Positions 23,496-32,028 of a stretch of 64,000 nucleotides of DNA are shown one piece after another. Origin of the DNA: UBA3102 sp964413055 (lineage in GTDB: Bacteria > Bacillota > Desulfotomaculia > Desulfotomaculales > Pelotomaculaceae); assembly GCA_964413055.1 (NCBI GenBank), contig CAYPRB010000005.1, forward strand, positions 1-64,000, in the 5' to 3' direction. The notes beneath the pieces are model-generated. The model saw only the letters and a program-made list of their open reading frames with translations, did not search any database and was not told where the DNA came from. The position numbers and the translations under genes were made by a program. How positions within the stretch are numbered: position 1 is the stretch's first letter; each line of letters opens with the position of its first letter.

Positions 23496-25406
23496 CTATA
23501 CGTCAAGATTGCGTACCAGCGCAGCGTTCTTCTGGATAAATTCACGGCGGGGCTCCACTTTGTCTCCCATAAGCATAGAAAAAATAGCGTCTGCTTCGAT
23601 CGCGTCTTCAAGATTTACCTGCATCACCGTGCGGGTATCAGGGTCCATGGTGGTTTCCCATAATTGCGTTGCATCCATTTCACCCAATCCTTTATACCGC
23701 TGCAGGGCGATACCCTCCCTGCCGATTCTTTTTAAAAGCTTCTCCAATTCTTGGTCATTATAAATATAATGCTCCAATTTACCTTTCTTCACTTTATATA
23801 GGGGCGGTTGCGCAATAAAAACATATCCTTTGTCAATAAGAGGACGCATATAGCGGTAAAAAAAAGTTAAAAGCAGGGTCCTGATATGCGCCCCGTCAAT
23901 ATCAGCGTCGGACATCAAGATAATTTTGTGATATCTGGCTTTTGACAAATCAAATTCTTCACCTATTCCCGTACCGAGCGCGGTAATCATGGCCCGTATT
24001 TCTTCGTTAGCCAGGATACGGTCCAGGCGCGCTTTTTCCACATTGATAATTTTACCGCGCAGGGGAAGAATAGCCTGAAATCTCCTGTCCCGTCCCTGTT
24101 TGGCAGAACCTCCCGCCGAATCACCCTCCACCAGATAAAGTTCCGATACCGAAGGATCTTTATCTGAACAATCTGCAAGCTTTCCCGGTAAAGTAGAGCT
24201 TTCCAAAGCACTCTTTCTTCTGGTCAAATCCCTGGCCTTGCGTGCCGCTTCACGCGCACGGGAAGCGGTGATTGCTTTCTCTAAAATTCGTTTGGACACG
24301 GCCGGGTTTTCTTCCAAAAACGTGCCCAAACCTTCAACCACCACCGCATCGACAATACTTCTCACTTCACTATTACCCAGCTTGGTCTTGGTCTGACCCT
24401 CAAATTGCGGTTCCGGCACTTTAACGCTGATCACGGCTATTAAACCTTCTCTGATATCCTCCCCGGAAAGATTACCCACGCTGGTTTTTATTAAATTATA
24501 CTTGCGCCCGTAATCATTCATCACCCTGGTCAGAGCGGCTTTAAATCCGGCTTCGTGGGTACCCCCGTCAATAGTTTTTATATTATTGGCATAAGAAAAA
24601 ATATTTTCCACATAGGTATCGGTATACTGCAGGGAGATCTCGACAATAACCTCTTCCTTCTGTCTTTTAAAGTAAATTGGTTTTGCGTGCAGAGCAGTTT
24701 TATTTTTATTCAGGTATTTTACAAAATCGCGCAGGCCGCCGTTATGCTGAAACGATACCTGCCGGTTGTTACGGCTGTCTTTCAGGGTAATTTGTACCCC
24801 CATATTCAGAAAAGATAACTCCCTCAGGCGTTGGATCAGAGTTTCCTCGTTAAAAATAATTTCTTCAAAAATCTCCGGATCGGGTTTAAAAGTTATCTTG
24901 GTCCCATTACTTTTACTGTTACCGACGACCACCAAATCAGTTGTGGGAACTCCCCTGCTGAATCTTTGGCGGTAAATTTTATATTCTCTTCTGATTTCTA
25001 CCTCAAGCCATTCGGAAAGCGCATTAACCACCGACACCCCGACACCGTGCAGACCGCCTGATACCTTGTAACCGCCACCACCAAACTTACTGCCGGCATG
25101 AAGCAGGGTAAGTGCTACTTCTACTGCCGGCCGGCCTACTTTAGGATGAATATCAACCGGAATTCCCCGGCCATTATCTATTACGGTTACCGAATTATCT
25201 TCGTTAACAATCACTTCAATACGATCGCAGAAACCAGCCATGGCTTCATCAATACTGTTATCCACCACTTCGTATACCAGGTGGTGAAGTCCGCGGGGAC
25301 CCGTACTGCCGATATACATACCCGGCCTGCGCCTTACTGCTTCCAAGCCTTCAAGAACCTGAATCTCCTTGGCACCGTAATTATTATTTTGATTACTTTT
25401 ATCCAA
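23496..25406 (-). CDS. gyrB: DNA gyrase subunit B
   Basis: GyrB is the ATPase subunit of gyrase. The 636-residue protein contains the GHKL ATP-binding motifs (E-V-V-D-N-S-I-D-E-A near 45, D-N-G-R-G-I-P near 77 and G-L-H-G-V-G near 118). The TOPRIM domain follows, with L-V-E-G-D-S-A-G-G and D-A-D-I-D-G-A-H-I, and the C-terminal region has Q-R-Y-K-G-L-G-E-M. The start is TTG with AGGAGATG upstream. It lies 93 bp after remB in the dnaA-dnaN-recF-remB-gyrB origin block. Confidence 0.97.
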   Translation of the reverse strand: MDKSNQNNNYGAKEIQVLEGLEAVRRRPGMYIGSTGPRGLHHLVYEVVDNSIDEAMAGFCDRIEVIVNEDNSVTVIDNGRGIPVDIHPKVGRPAVEVALTLLHAGSKFGGGGYKVSGGLHGVGVSVVNALSEWLEVEIRREYKIYRQRFSRGVPTTDLVVVGNSKSNGTKITFKPDPEIFEEIIFNEETLIQRLRELSFLNMGVQITLKDSRNNRQVSFQHNGGLRDFVKYLNKNKTALHAKPIYFKRQKEEVIVEISLQYTDTYVENIFSYANNIKTIDGGTHEAGFKAALTRVMNDYGRKYNLIKTSVGNLSGEDIREGLIAVISVKVPEPQFEGQTKTKLGNSEVRSIVDAVVVEGLGTFLEENPAVSKRILEKAITASRAREAARKARDLTRRKSALESSTLPGKLADCSDKDPSVSELYLVEGDSAGGSAKQGRDRRFQAILPLRGKIINVEKARLDRILANEEIRAMITALGTGIGEEFDLSKARYHKIILMSDADIDGAHIRTLLLTFFYRYMRPLIDKGYVFIAQPPLYKVKKGKLEHYIYNDQELEKLLKRIGREGIALQRYKGLGEMDATQLWETTMDPDTRTVMQVNLEDAIEADAIFSMLMGDKVEPRREFIQKNAALVRNLDV

Positions 25407-25499
25407 CGCAGTACATCTCCTAATATATAATTTAAAACCTAATTATACCATAATAAAATAAAATTTGTAAATTATACCAATAAACCCAGCCTCTTGACT

Positions 25500-25748
25500 T
25501 TAAATTTTATATTTTTTTTTCGTTCTTTTATTTAAAGTAGCACACGAAATTGGAGATAAAAAAATTTTATTTAAAGTTATCACATAAGACTTTTCTTTTT
25601 TTTGACCGGGAATTTTTTTTAAAAAACCCTCATCGCCGGCAATTTCAATAAACTCCCTGGTTGCGGGAGCAGACCGCGCGCGCGCGTTAAAAATGGCGAT
25701 AATATCTTTCTTGGGCACTACCACATCCCCACCGAGATGTAAAAACAT
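25500..25748 (-). CDS. remB: RemB/YaaB-like protein (DUF370)
   Basis: An 82-residue protein beginning M-F-L-H-L-G-G-D-V-V-V-P-K-K-D-I-I-A-I-F, the signature of the YaaB/RemB branch of DUF370. In B. subtilis the same gene sits in the same slot between recF and gyrB and affects matrix gene expression. The ATG has GGGGAGG upstream. It starts 15 bp after recF. Its basic, AT-rich C-terminal half is less conserved. Function by synteny and family; DNA binding is plausible but not shown. Confidence 0.9.
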   Translation of the reverse strand: MFLHLGGDVVVPKKDIIAIFNARARSAPATREFIEIAGDEGFLKKIPGQKKEKSYVITLNKIFLSPISCATLNKRTKKKYKI

Positions 25749-25763
25749 TTTATTTCCTCCCCA

Positions 25764-26867
25764 TCAGTCAATTATTTTTCCTTCGGCAACCCGGTAAATA
25801 TTTTTATTTGAAACCGGTTCCTGAGCCAAATCTTGTTCATTGGTGGCCGTAATAAAAGTTTGCACCTTGCTGCCCATACTCTTTAAAATCATCCGGCGGC
25901 GTTCTTCATCCAATTCAAACAACACATCGTCCATCAGCATTACCGGATAATCACCTAATTCTTGGTACCAGAACCTTACCAGTGAAATTTTAAAAGTTAA
26001 AACAATGGTCCGCACCTGACCTCTTGAACCGTATATCCTGGCATCGGCACCGTTAATCATAATTGCAAAGTCATCACGGTGCGGACCAATCAAAGTTTGG
26101 GCCCGGTCAATTTCTTCATTCCGGAGCCGGGGTAATGCTTGAGATAAACGATGGTAGATTGCTTCTTCGGTAATTGCTCCCTCTATTTTTAATGATGATA
26201 GATAGTTTAAATTAATTTCTTCTTTACCCCCGGTCAATTGCCGGTGTAATTCTTTTACGTGTGGATAAAATTTTTTTAATAAATTAATTCTTAAAAATAA
26301 AATTTTTGCTCCATAAACACAAAACTGGTCGTTCCATGCATTTAATAATTCACTATTTGCTTTTCTTGCTCTTATTTCTTTAAGCAGAATATTACGCTGG
26401 GAAATTATTTTATTATAACGGCTTAAATAATGATCATAACCGGGATAGAAAGGACCTACCTCGTGATCAAAAAAACGGCGTCTTTCATGGGGAGAGCCTT
26501 TAATAATTCTTAAGTCGTCGGGAGTAAACAAAACCACCCCGGGCCAACCCAGAGGGAAACCCCGGGTTGCAACACCGTTCACGTTAATACTTTTTTTACC
26601 CGGGTAAAGAACTGTCTTTAAATCAATACTACGCCTTTCAGTCTCCAACTGACACTTTACACAGGCATAATCACAACCCCGGTTGATAACTTCTTTTTCT
26701 TTGACCGTGCGAAAAGACCTACCCGTACAGGCAAAATATATCGCTTCGAGAAGATTGGTTTTTCCCTGGGCATTATTTCCCACAAACATATTAAAAATAT
26801 TACCGGGTTTAATAATCTGCCGGCTAAAGTTTCTAAAATTTATAAGCTCCAGGCGCCTTACATACAA
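25764..26867 (-). CDS. recF: DNA replication/repair protein RecF
   Basis: RecF is an SMC-like ATPase that directs RecA loading at gaps. The 367-residue protein has the N-terminal L-E-L-I-N-F-R-N-F, Walker A V-G-N-N-A-Q-G-K-T-N-L near residues 29-39, the signature region Y-G-S-R-G-Q-V-R-T and Walker B V-M-L-M-D-D-V-L-F-E-L-D. The start is TTG at 26867, with a GGGGAG ribosome-binding site. It lies 18 bp downstream of dnaN, so co-transcription is expected. Confidence 0.96.
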   Translation of the reverse strand: MYVRRLELINFRNFSRQIIKPGNIFNMFVGNNAQGKTNLLEAIYFACTGRSFRTVKEKEVINRGCDYACVKCQLETERRSIDLKTVLYPGKKSINVNGVATRGFPLGWPGVVLFTPDDLRIIKGSPHERRRFFDHEVGPFYPGYDHYLSRYNKIISQRNILLKEIRARKANSELLNAWNDQFCVYGAKILFLRINLLKKFYPHVKELHRQLTGGKEEINLNYLSSLKIEGAITEEAIYHRLSQALPRLRNEEIDRAQTLIGPHRDDFAIMINGADARIYGSRGQVRTIVLTFKISLVRFWYQELGDYPVMLMDDVLFELDEERRRMILKSMGSKVQTFITATNEQDLAQEPVSNKNIYRVAEGKIID

Positions 26868-26885
26868 AAGCTTGACACTCCCCTA

Positions 26886-27992
26886 TCATCCTTTCAGGCG
26901 CACGGGCAGAATCAGCGAATAATATTCATTACTTCCGGCCGGTCTAATAATACTGGGACTAAGCGGACCGGCAAAATCAATATTTACTTCCTCACTAGCG
27001 ATTACTCTTAACGCTTCACTGAGATAACGGGCATTAAATGCTATTTGTATATTTTCACCTTCACAGTAAACCGGTATTTCTTCACTAAGGCGCCCGGCTT
27101 CCGTATTTACCGTTAATAGCATCACATTTTCCTGTAGACTTATTTTTATCAAAGGTGAACCTTCTTTTTTAAATAAAGCAGCTCTTTCAGCAGCTTCAGC
27201 AAGGTCACTGGTTCTAAGCGTTACCCTGGTAGTAAATTCTTTTGGTACAACAACCTGGTAATTAGGATACTGTCCGTCAATAAGACGGGAAATCAAAAAA
27301 ATATCGTCACTGATAAAAAATATTCTCTTACTATTGGCGGTAATTTTAATATCATTTACAGAATTACCAATAATTTTCACTAATTCATTAAGAGTCTTTC
27401 CCGGAATAATTAATTTTATATCAATATTTTCGTGGTTATTAATATTAAAACTACGCCATGCCAGGCGATGGGTATCAGTAGCCACTGCTACCACTTGATT
27501 TCCTTGAATTTTGAAAAGCACCCCGTTATATACCGGACGGTTTTCATCATTTGACGTCGCAAATACCACCTGTCTGATGATATTTTTAAAAATTTCTTTT
27601 GAAATACTTAAGTTTATCTCACTATCCGGCAATGAAACCTCTGGAAATTCTTCGGCGGGAAAACCGTTGATTACAGCTTCGGATTGACCATATTTTATTT
27701 TGACGTTACCTATAATTTCGTCAGATTCAAAAATCACCGGCAACAAGGGAAGATGTCTGACTAAATCAATAATGTATCTTGCTGGAAGAACCGCGGTGCC
27801 GGATTTTAATTCTTCAACCGGCAAAGAATACTGAATCCCGATATTTAAATCGGTGGCGGAAAGGAAAAGCCGGTTTTTTCTTACTTCGAATTTTATTCCC
27901 GAAAGTATCGGCATGGGATTTTTTGGTGATACAGCTCTCTGTACCAATTGCAATGCGTATAGTAAATTGTTTTTGTCAGTAATGAATTTCAT
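26886..27992 (-). CDS. dnaN: DNA polymerase III beta sliding clamp
   Basis: The clamp encircles DNA and tethers Pol III. The 368-residue length and three-fold domain repeat fit. Recognisable stretches include M-K-F-I-T-D-K-N-N-L near the start, V-A-T-D-T-H-R-L-A-W-R in the middle, and the C-terminal partner-binding end with L-I-L-P-V-R-L. The ATG has a GGGGGAG site upstream. It is the gene next to dnaA across the origin unwinding region. Confidence 0.97.
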   Translation of the reverse strand: MKFITDKNNLLYALQLVQRAVSPKNPMPILSGIKFEVRKNRLFLSATDLNIGIQYSLPVEELKSGTAVLPARYIIDLVRHLPLLPVIFESDEIIGNVKIKYGQSEAVINGFPAEEFPEVSLPDSEINLSISKEIFKNIIRQVVFATSNDENRPVYNGVLFKIQGNQVVAVATDTHRLAWRSFNINNHENIDIKLIIPGKTLNELVKIIGNSVNDIKITANSKRIFFISDDIFLISRLIDGQYPNYQVVVPKEFTTRVTLRTSDLAEAAERAALFKKEGSPLIKISLQENVMLLTVNTEAGRLSEEIPVYCEGENIQIAFNARYLSEALRVIASEEVNIDFAGPLSPSIIRPAGSNEYYSLILPVRLKG

Positions 27993-28213
27993 TTTGGTTT
28001 CTCCCCCGTAATTAATATTATTAATAAAATCTAGTAGTTATAGTAGGGGCTGTGAATATGTTTATATAAGCAGCAGATGACCAAGTTAATTAAAAAAAAT
28101 ATGTTTATAAACTGTTTAAAATTAATGCGGATAAACAATAATAACTTATTTAGTAAAAAAAAATATCCACATATATAGTAACAAATAATTAACAGTTTTA
28201 CAGGTTTATATAG
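27993..28213. other. oriC unwinding region (dnaA-dnaN intergenic)
   Basis: From dnaA towards dnaN the gap holds DnaA-box-like nonamers (ATATCCACA at 28163-28171, the complement of TTATCCGCA at 28126-28134, and the complement of ATATTCACA at 28051-28059). A GC cluster follows at 28047-28050, then five in-register triplets TAG TAG TTA TAG TAG at 28032-28046, then an A/T-only stretch at 28010-28030. This order matches the B. subtilis basal unwinding system (boxes, GC cluster, DnaA-trios, unwinding element). The box sequences are degenerate, so the element is inferred from its whole layout. Confidence 0.75.
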
Positions 28214-29557
28214 TTAAGTGTTTTTTATTTGATTAATTATCTTGTTAATAATTTGTTGGAAGGAATAATTATTGACTAATTCGTGGTTTATTTTATCACA
28301 GGCATGTATAACTGTTGTATGGTCACGGCCCCCAAAAGCTTTACCGATTTGGGGCAGGGAAAGGTCGGTCAGTTCTCTTGAAAGATACATGGCTATTTGC
28401 CGGGGAAAGGCAACGGACCTGGTTCTTTTTTTGGCTTTAAAATCTTCGATACGGACGTTATAAAACCCGGATACAGTTTTTTGAATCAATTCAACGGTGA
28501 TTATTTTTGGTTTTATTTGGGAATGGATATCTTTAAGTGCTTCCGCGGTCATTTCGGGGGTGATTTCATTACCATAAAGTGTGGCGTAAGCAATAACTCT
28601 GTTCAGAGCGCCTTCAAGCTCACGAATATTGGACTGAATTCTCATAGCAATATATTCAATAGTATCATCGGGAATATAAAGGTTTTCCAATTGTGCTTTT
28701 TTTCTTAAAATTGCGATCCGGGTTTCTAAATCAGGTGGTTGAATATCGGTAATTAATCCCCATTCAAAACGGGAACGCAACCGGTCTTCCAAAGTTGGAA
28801 TATCTTTTGGAGGGCGGTCGCTGGAAATAATCAATTGTTTATTAGACTCGTGCAGGGTGTTGAAAGTATGGAAAAATTCTTCCTGGGTACGTTCTTTGCC
28901 GGCCAAGAATTGAATATCGTCCACCAGTAGAACATCATTATTACGGTAATTGTTTCTGAACTCAATAGTTTTATCATCACGAATGGAATTTATTAGATCA
29001 TTGGTAAATTTTTCTGAAGTAACATAAGTGACTTTTTTTCTGCGGTTATAACCCAGGATAAAATGACCGATGGCATGCATTAAGTGAGTTTTACCCAAAC
29101 CGACACCACCGTATATAAACAACGGATTATATGACTTGGCGGGTGATTCGGCAACGGCATAGCAAGCGGCATGAGCAAAACGGTTACTGTTGCCCACCAC
29201 GAAAGTATCGAAAGTATATTTAGGATTCAGGTTGATTAGTGAGAATACTTCGAGTTTTTTATTAGGAGATTTATTTAAAATTTTATCTTGAAAATTATTA
29301 ACTTCGTTGGATAATAAAAATTGTATCGCTAGTTCCTGTTGTGAGATATTTTTTAAAACCTCTTTGATCAGAGGAGTGTAACGGTCGGTTAACCACTCAC
29401 GGGAATAATGACTGGGAGCTTCGATAATGATGGTATTATCATGAAAGCCGAGCGGTTTAAGGGGTTTCAGCCAGTTTTCAAATGAATGACGGTTTAATTT
29501 TTTTTCTAGAACAAGTAATGCTTTTTCCCAAAGTTCAAATACTTCACTTTTTAACAT
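28214..29557 (-). CDS. dnaA: Chromosomal replication initiator DnaA
   Basis: DnaA binds DnaA boxes and melts the origin. The 447-residue protein has an N-terminal partner domain (1-80) and a short linker. The AAA+ core contains Walker A G-G-V-G-L-G-K-T-H-L near 151-160 and Walker B L-L-V-D-D-I-Q near 215. The C-terminal helix-turn-helix has G-G-R-D-H-T-T-V-I-H, the DnaA-box-reading motif. ATG at 29557 has ACGGGGTGG upstream. Its upstream region contains a DnaA-box-like TTATCAACA (29692-29700), suggesting autoregulation. Confidence 0.97.
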   Translation of the reverse strand: MLKSEVFELWEKALLVLEKKLNRHSFENWLKPLKPLGFHDNTIIIEAPSHYSREWLTDRYTPLIKEVLKNISQQELAIQFLLSNEVNNFQDKILNKSPNKKLEVFSLINLNPKYTFDTFVVGNSNRFAHAACYAVAESPAKSYNPLFIYGGVGLGKTHLMHAIGHFILGYNRRKKVTYVTSEKFTNDLINSIRDDKTIEFRNNYRNNDVLLVDDIQFLAGKERTQEEFFHTFNTLHESNKQLIISSDRPPKDIPTLEDRLRSRFEWGLITDIQPPDLETRIAILRKKAQLENLYIPDDTIEYIAMRIQSNIRELEGALNRVIAYATLYGNEITPEMTAEALKDIHSQIKPKIITVELIQKTVSGFYNVRIEDFKAKKRTRSVAFPRQIAMYLSRELTDLSLPQIGKAFGGRDHTTVIHACDKINHELVNNYSFQQIINKIINQIKNT

Positions 29558-29691
29558 AGCCCACCCCGTAAATAAATAAATTAAACCTTAAAAATCCTCC
29601 GGATAAAGGAGTTGTTTTTGAAGGTTTGTTAAGAAATTAAAATTTTTCATAGTAGCTTTTGATGATTAAATAATAACAAATTTTACTTAAG

Positions 29692-29700
29692 TTATCAACA
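29692..29700. promoter_or_regulatory. DnaA-box-like site between dnaA and rpmH
   Basis: TTATCAACA differs from the consensus TTATCCACA at one base. It lies in the 294-bp divergent gap that carries the promoters of dnaA and rpmH. Only one good box is visible here, so the main origin activity is probably on the other side of dnaA. Confidence 0.5.
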
Positions 29701-29739
29701 ATATTTACAGCATAATAAGTAAGTTATTTAGATTGATTC

Positions 29740-29768
29740 TTGACGATTAAAATTAAAGAGTATATAAT
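29740..29768 (+). promoter_or_regulatory. Strong promoter for rpmH operon
   Basis: TTGACG and a perfect TATAAT are separated by exactly 17 bp. The promoter lies 84 bp upstream of rpmH and is probably shared by rnpA, yidD and yidC. Confidence 0.8.
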
Positions 29769-29851
29769 TGGGGGTGTGTGTTTAACGAAAGTCTATAATA
29801 AACATTAAGAGTTGAGATAAATAGTTATTATAATTAAGGGGGTGTTCTGTT

Positions 29852-29986
29852 ATAAAACGTACTTATCAACCTAAAAACAGAAAGCATAAAAGAATACACG
29901 GTTTTTTAAAGCGGATGGCCAGTCCGGCCGGGAGAAAAATTGTAAAAAGAAGAAGATTAAAAAACAGAAAGAGATTGACTGCATAA
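29852..29986 (+). CDS. rpmH: 50S ribosomal protein L34 with AUA start
   Basis: The protein is the standard 44-residue L34 (KRTYQPKNRK..., ending R-L-T-A). The codon in the initiator place is ATA, directly before AAA CGT. No ATG, GTG or TTG occurs in frame upstream before the frame passes through the ribosome-binding site. AAGGGGG lies about 10 nt before the ATA, the expected spacing. AUA initiation is very rare and weak, and in known cases such as non-AUG infC it makes translation sensitive to IF3. A sequencing error (ATG read as ATA) is the simplest alternative. The gene is otherwise intact and precedes rnpA as usual. Confidence 0.93.
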   Translation: MKRTYQPKNRKHKRIHGFLKRMASPAGRKIVKRRRLKNRKRLTA

Positions 29987-30049
29987 GGCCGCGGGAGTCA
30001 AAGTGGCCTTATTGCCTATTTATAGTCTTAAAAATATGGTAAAATTAGA

Positions 30050-30415
30050 ATGGAAAATGGTTATGATTTATTATTAATGAGTCCTTTAAATATTATTAAA
30101 AAAAATAAAGAATACCGAAAAATATATTACCGGGGAAAATCTTATGCTGACCGGTATGTAGTTTTATATGTTTTAAAAAATGATTTTAAAATTTGCCGGT
30201 TTGGGTTTACTGTCAGTAAAAAAATAGGGAATGCTGTTGTCAGAAACAGAATAAAACGGTTATTTAAAGAAATTTGTCGTTTAAATTTAGAAAATATTCC
30301 GGTTGGTTTTGATTATATTATTATAGCCAGGCGTGAGATTGTACATTTGAATTACCGGCAGATTGAAAACAGCTTGTTAAGACTGCTTAAAAAGGTCAGT
30401 CTAAAAAGGAGATGA
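30050..30415 (+). CDS. rnpA: Ribonuclease P protein component
   Basis: RnpA binds the catalytic RNase P RNA and helps pre-tRNA 5' processing. The 121-residue frame contains the family motif R-F-G-F-T-V-S-K-K-I-G-N-A-V-V-R-N-R-I-K-R near 52-72 and is rich in Lys and Arg. The start is uncertain: ATG 30050 gives M-E-N-G-Y-D-L-L-L, and an internal ATG at 30077 gives the more typical M-S-P-L-N-I-I-K-K. Neither has a strong ribosome-binding site. It lies between rpmH and yidD as in most bacteria. Confidence 0.95.
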   Translation: MENGYDLLLMSPLNIIKKNKEYRKIYYRGKSYADRYVVLYVLKNDFKICRFGFTVSKKIGNAVVRNRIKRLFKEICRLNLENIPVGFDYIIIARREIVHLNYRQIENSLLRLLKKVSLKRR

Positions 30416-30419
30416 GCCC

Positions 30420-30626
30420 ATGCGGGGTTCTTTAATTTTATTAATCAGGTTTTATCAAATAGTAATATCTCCTATTAAAGGACCTGTATGTCGTTTTTAT
30501 CCGACTTGTTCGAATTATGCCCTGGAAGCAATCGAAAAATTTGGAGTTATAAAAGGTTCCTGGATGGCTGTGAAAAGGTTGTTGAAATGTCATCCTTTTC
30601 ATCCGGGTGGTTACGATCCGCTGTAA
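30420..30626 (+). CDS. yidD: Membrane protein insertion efficiency factor YidD
   Basis: A 68-residue protein with the full YidD signature: Y-Q-I-V-I-S-P near residues 12-18, C-R-F-Y-P-T-C-S-N-Y-A near 24-34, and C-H-P-F-H-P-G-G-Y-D-P-L at the end, including the three conserved cysteines. It acts at the membrane alongside YidC. The ATG follows AAAAGGAGATG, and it starts 4 bp after rnpA. Confidence 0.96.
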   Translation: MRGSLILLIRFYQIVISPIKGPVCRFYPTCSNYALEAIEKFGVIKGSWMAVKRLLKCHPFHPGGYDPL

Positions 30627-30678
30627 ACAAAAAAAGGACAGGTATTATTGCTGAGAGTTACCGGGGAGGCGGAAAATT

Positions 30679-31347
30679 TTGCAGATTTTTAATGCCCTTG
30701 TAGATGGGATGACCTGGATTTTAAATTGGCTGTACTCGTTAACAGTGAGTATTAGTGTGCCAAGTTACGGAATTGCAATTATTTTATTAACTATTATCAT
30801 AAAAATGGTGCTTTATCCACTTACGAAGAAGCAAATGAAATCAATGTTGGCCATGCAGCAATTACAGCCCAAGTTGAAGGAAATTCAAAAAAAATATAAG
30901 GATAAAGATCCGCAAAAAATGCAGCAAAAGACTATGGAATTATATAAGAAGTATAATATTAACCCGCTGGCGGGTTGCTTACCGCTGTTGGTCCAAATGC
31001 CGATCTTAATCGCACTTTACCGTTCGTTATTTGAATTTCCGTACATTAACGAGGCGCACGCCAGTTTTATTTGGGTGCCGAGTTTAAGCAGTGGCGACCC
31101 TTATTTTTTATTACCGGTATTAGCAGCGGTCACTACCTACCTGCAGTCAAAAATGACGACAACGGCGTCGGATCCTACCCAGAGGATGATGTTGTATATG
31201 ATGCCTGTATTTATCGGATATATCTCCAGTATAGTTCCGGCGGGTTTGGCTTTGTACTGGGTTGCGTTTAACGTGGTCGGGAGTATCCAACAGTATTTCA
31301 TCAACAAGCAGGGCACGGTAATTAAGGAGGAGGCTAGTGGAAGGTGA
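30679..31347 (+). CDS. yidC: Membrane protein insertase YidC
   Basis: A 222-residue YidC/Oxa1-type insertase of the short Gram-positive form. The conserved insertase core includes L-Y-P-L-T-K-K-Q-M-K-S-M near residues 46-57, a charged cytosolic coiled loop rich in K and Q, and P-L-L-V-Q-M-P-I-L-I-A-L-Y near 101-113. No lipobox is visible at the N-terminus, unlike SpoIIIJ of B. subtilis. The start is TTG with GGAGGCGG upstream. Its stop codon overlaps the GTG of jag. Confidence 0.95.
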   Translation: MQIFNALVDGMTWILNWLYSLTVSISVPSYGIAIILLTIIIKMVLYPLTKKQMKSMLAMQQLQPKLKEIQKKYKDKDPQKMQQKTMELYKKYNINPLAGCLPLLVQMPILIALYRSLFEFPYINEAHASFIWVPSLSSGDPYFLLPVLAAVTTYLQSKMTTTASDPTQRMMLYMMPVFIGYISSIVPAGLALYWVAFNVVGSIQQYFINKQGTVIKEEASGR

Positions 31348-31964
31348 AGGCAGTAGAAAAAACGGCAAAAACCGTAGATGAGGCCGTATATTTAGCGTTG
31401 CAGGAACTGGGTGTTTCCAGGGAGGATGTTGAGATAGATGTGCTTGAAGAACCTTCTAAAGGGATATTGGGATTAATCGGGGTTAAACCCGCCAGGGTCA
31501 AGGTTTTTTTTAAAGAAAAACATTCCCGGAAAGCTGAAAAATTAATAAATGATATCACCAGGGTAATGCAGCTTGAAGTCGAAATAATAACCAGGGAAAG
31601 TGAAAAGGGTATTTTTATTGAACTCAAAGGACCGGAATTGGGAGTTTTGATCGGTAGAAGGGGCGAAACGCTGGAAGCATTACAATATTTGGTAAATCTT
31701 TCCGTAAATAAAGGACAGGAAGTAAGAAAAAAAATAACCATTGACATAGAGGGGTATCGTAAACGAAGAGAAGAAACCTTGCAGAGATTGGCGCGCAAAC
31801 TGGCGGATAAGGCAAAACTAAAAAGAAGAAATATAGTGCTTGAGCCGATGAGTCCGCAGGAAAGACGGATTATACATACTACTTTGCAGGGGAGAAATGA
31901 TATTTATACGTTCAGTGAAGGAGAAGAACCTTACCGGAAAATTGTTATATCTCCAAAAAAATAG
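31344..31964 (+). CDS. jag: RNA-binding protein Jag/KhpB (EloR)
   Basis: A 206-residue protein with three domains in order: the Jag N-terminal domain (about 1-50, containing G-L-I-G-V near 43-47), a KH domain with the loop I-G-R-R-G-E-T near 105-111, and an R3H domain at the C-terminus (R-R-I-I-H-T-T-L). It binds RNA and in Firmicutes affects cell elongation and sporulation. GTG at 31344 overlaps the yidC stop, so the two are translationally coupled. An intrinsic terminator follows 8 bp after its stop. Confidence 0.95.
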   Translation: MKAVEKTAKTVDEAVYLALQELGVSREDVEIDVLEEPSKGILGLIGVKPARVKVFFKEKHSRKAEKLINDITRVMQLEVEIITRESEKGIFIELKGPELGVLIGRRGETLEALQYLVNLSVNKGQEVRKKITIDIEGYRKRREETLQRLARKLADKAKLKRRNIVLEPMSPQERRIIHTTLQGRNDIYTFSEGEEPYRKIVISPKK

Positions 31965-31971
31965 CAATAAT

Positions 31972-32000
31972 AAACCCAGCGCGCAGTTGCCGCTGGGTTT
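31972..32000 (+). terminator. Terminator between jag and mnmE
   Basis: The stem AAACCCAGCG/CGCTGGGTTT with a 9-nt loop is followed by TTTTAAAA-like sequence. The U-tract is short, so read-through into mnmE is likely. Confidence 0.65.
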
Positions 32001-32028
32001 TAAAAACAAAACATGAAGGAGCAGAAAC

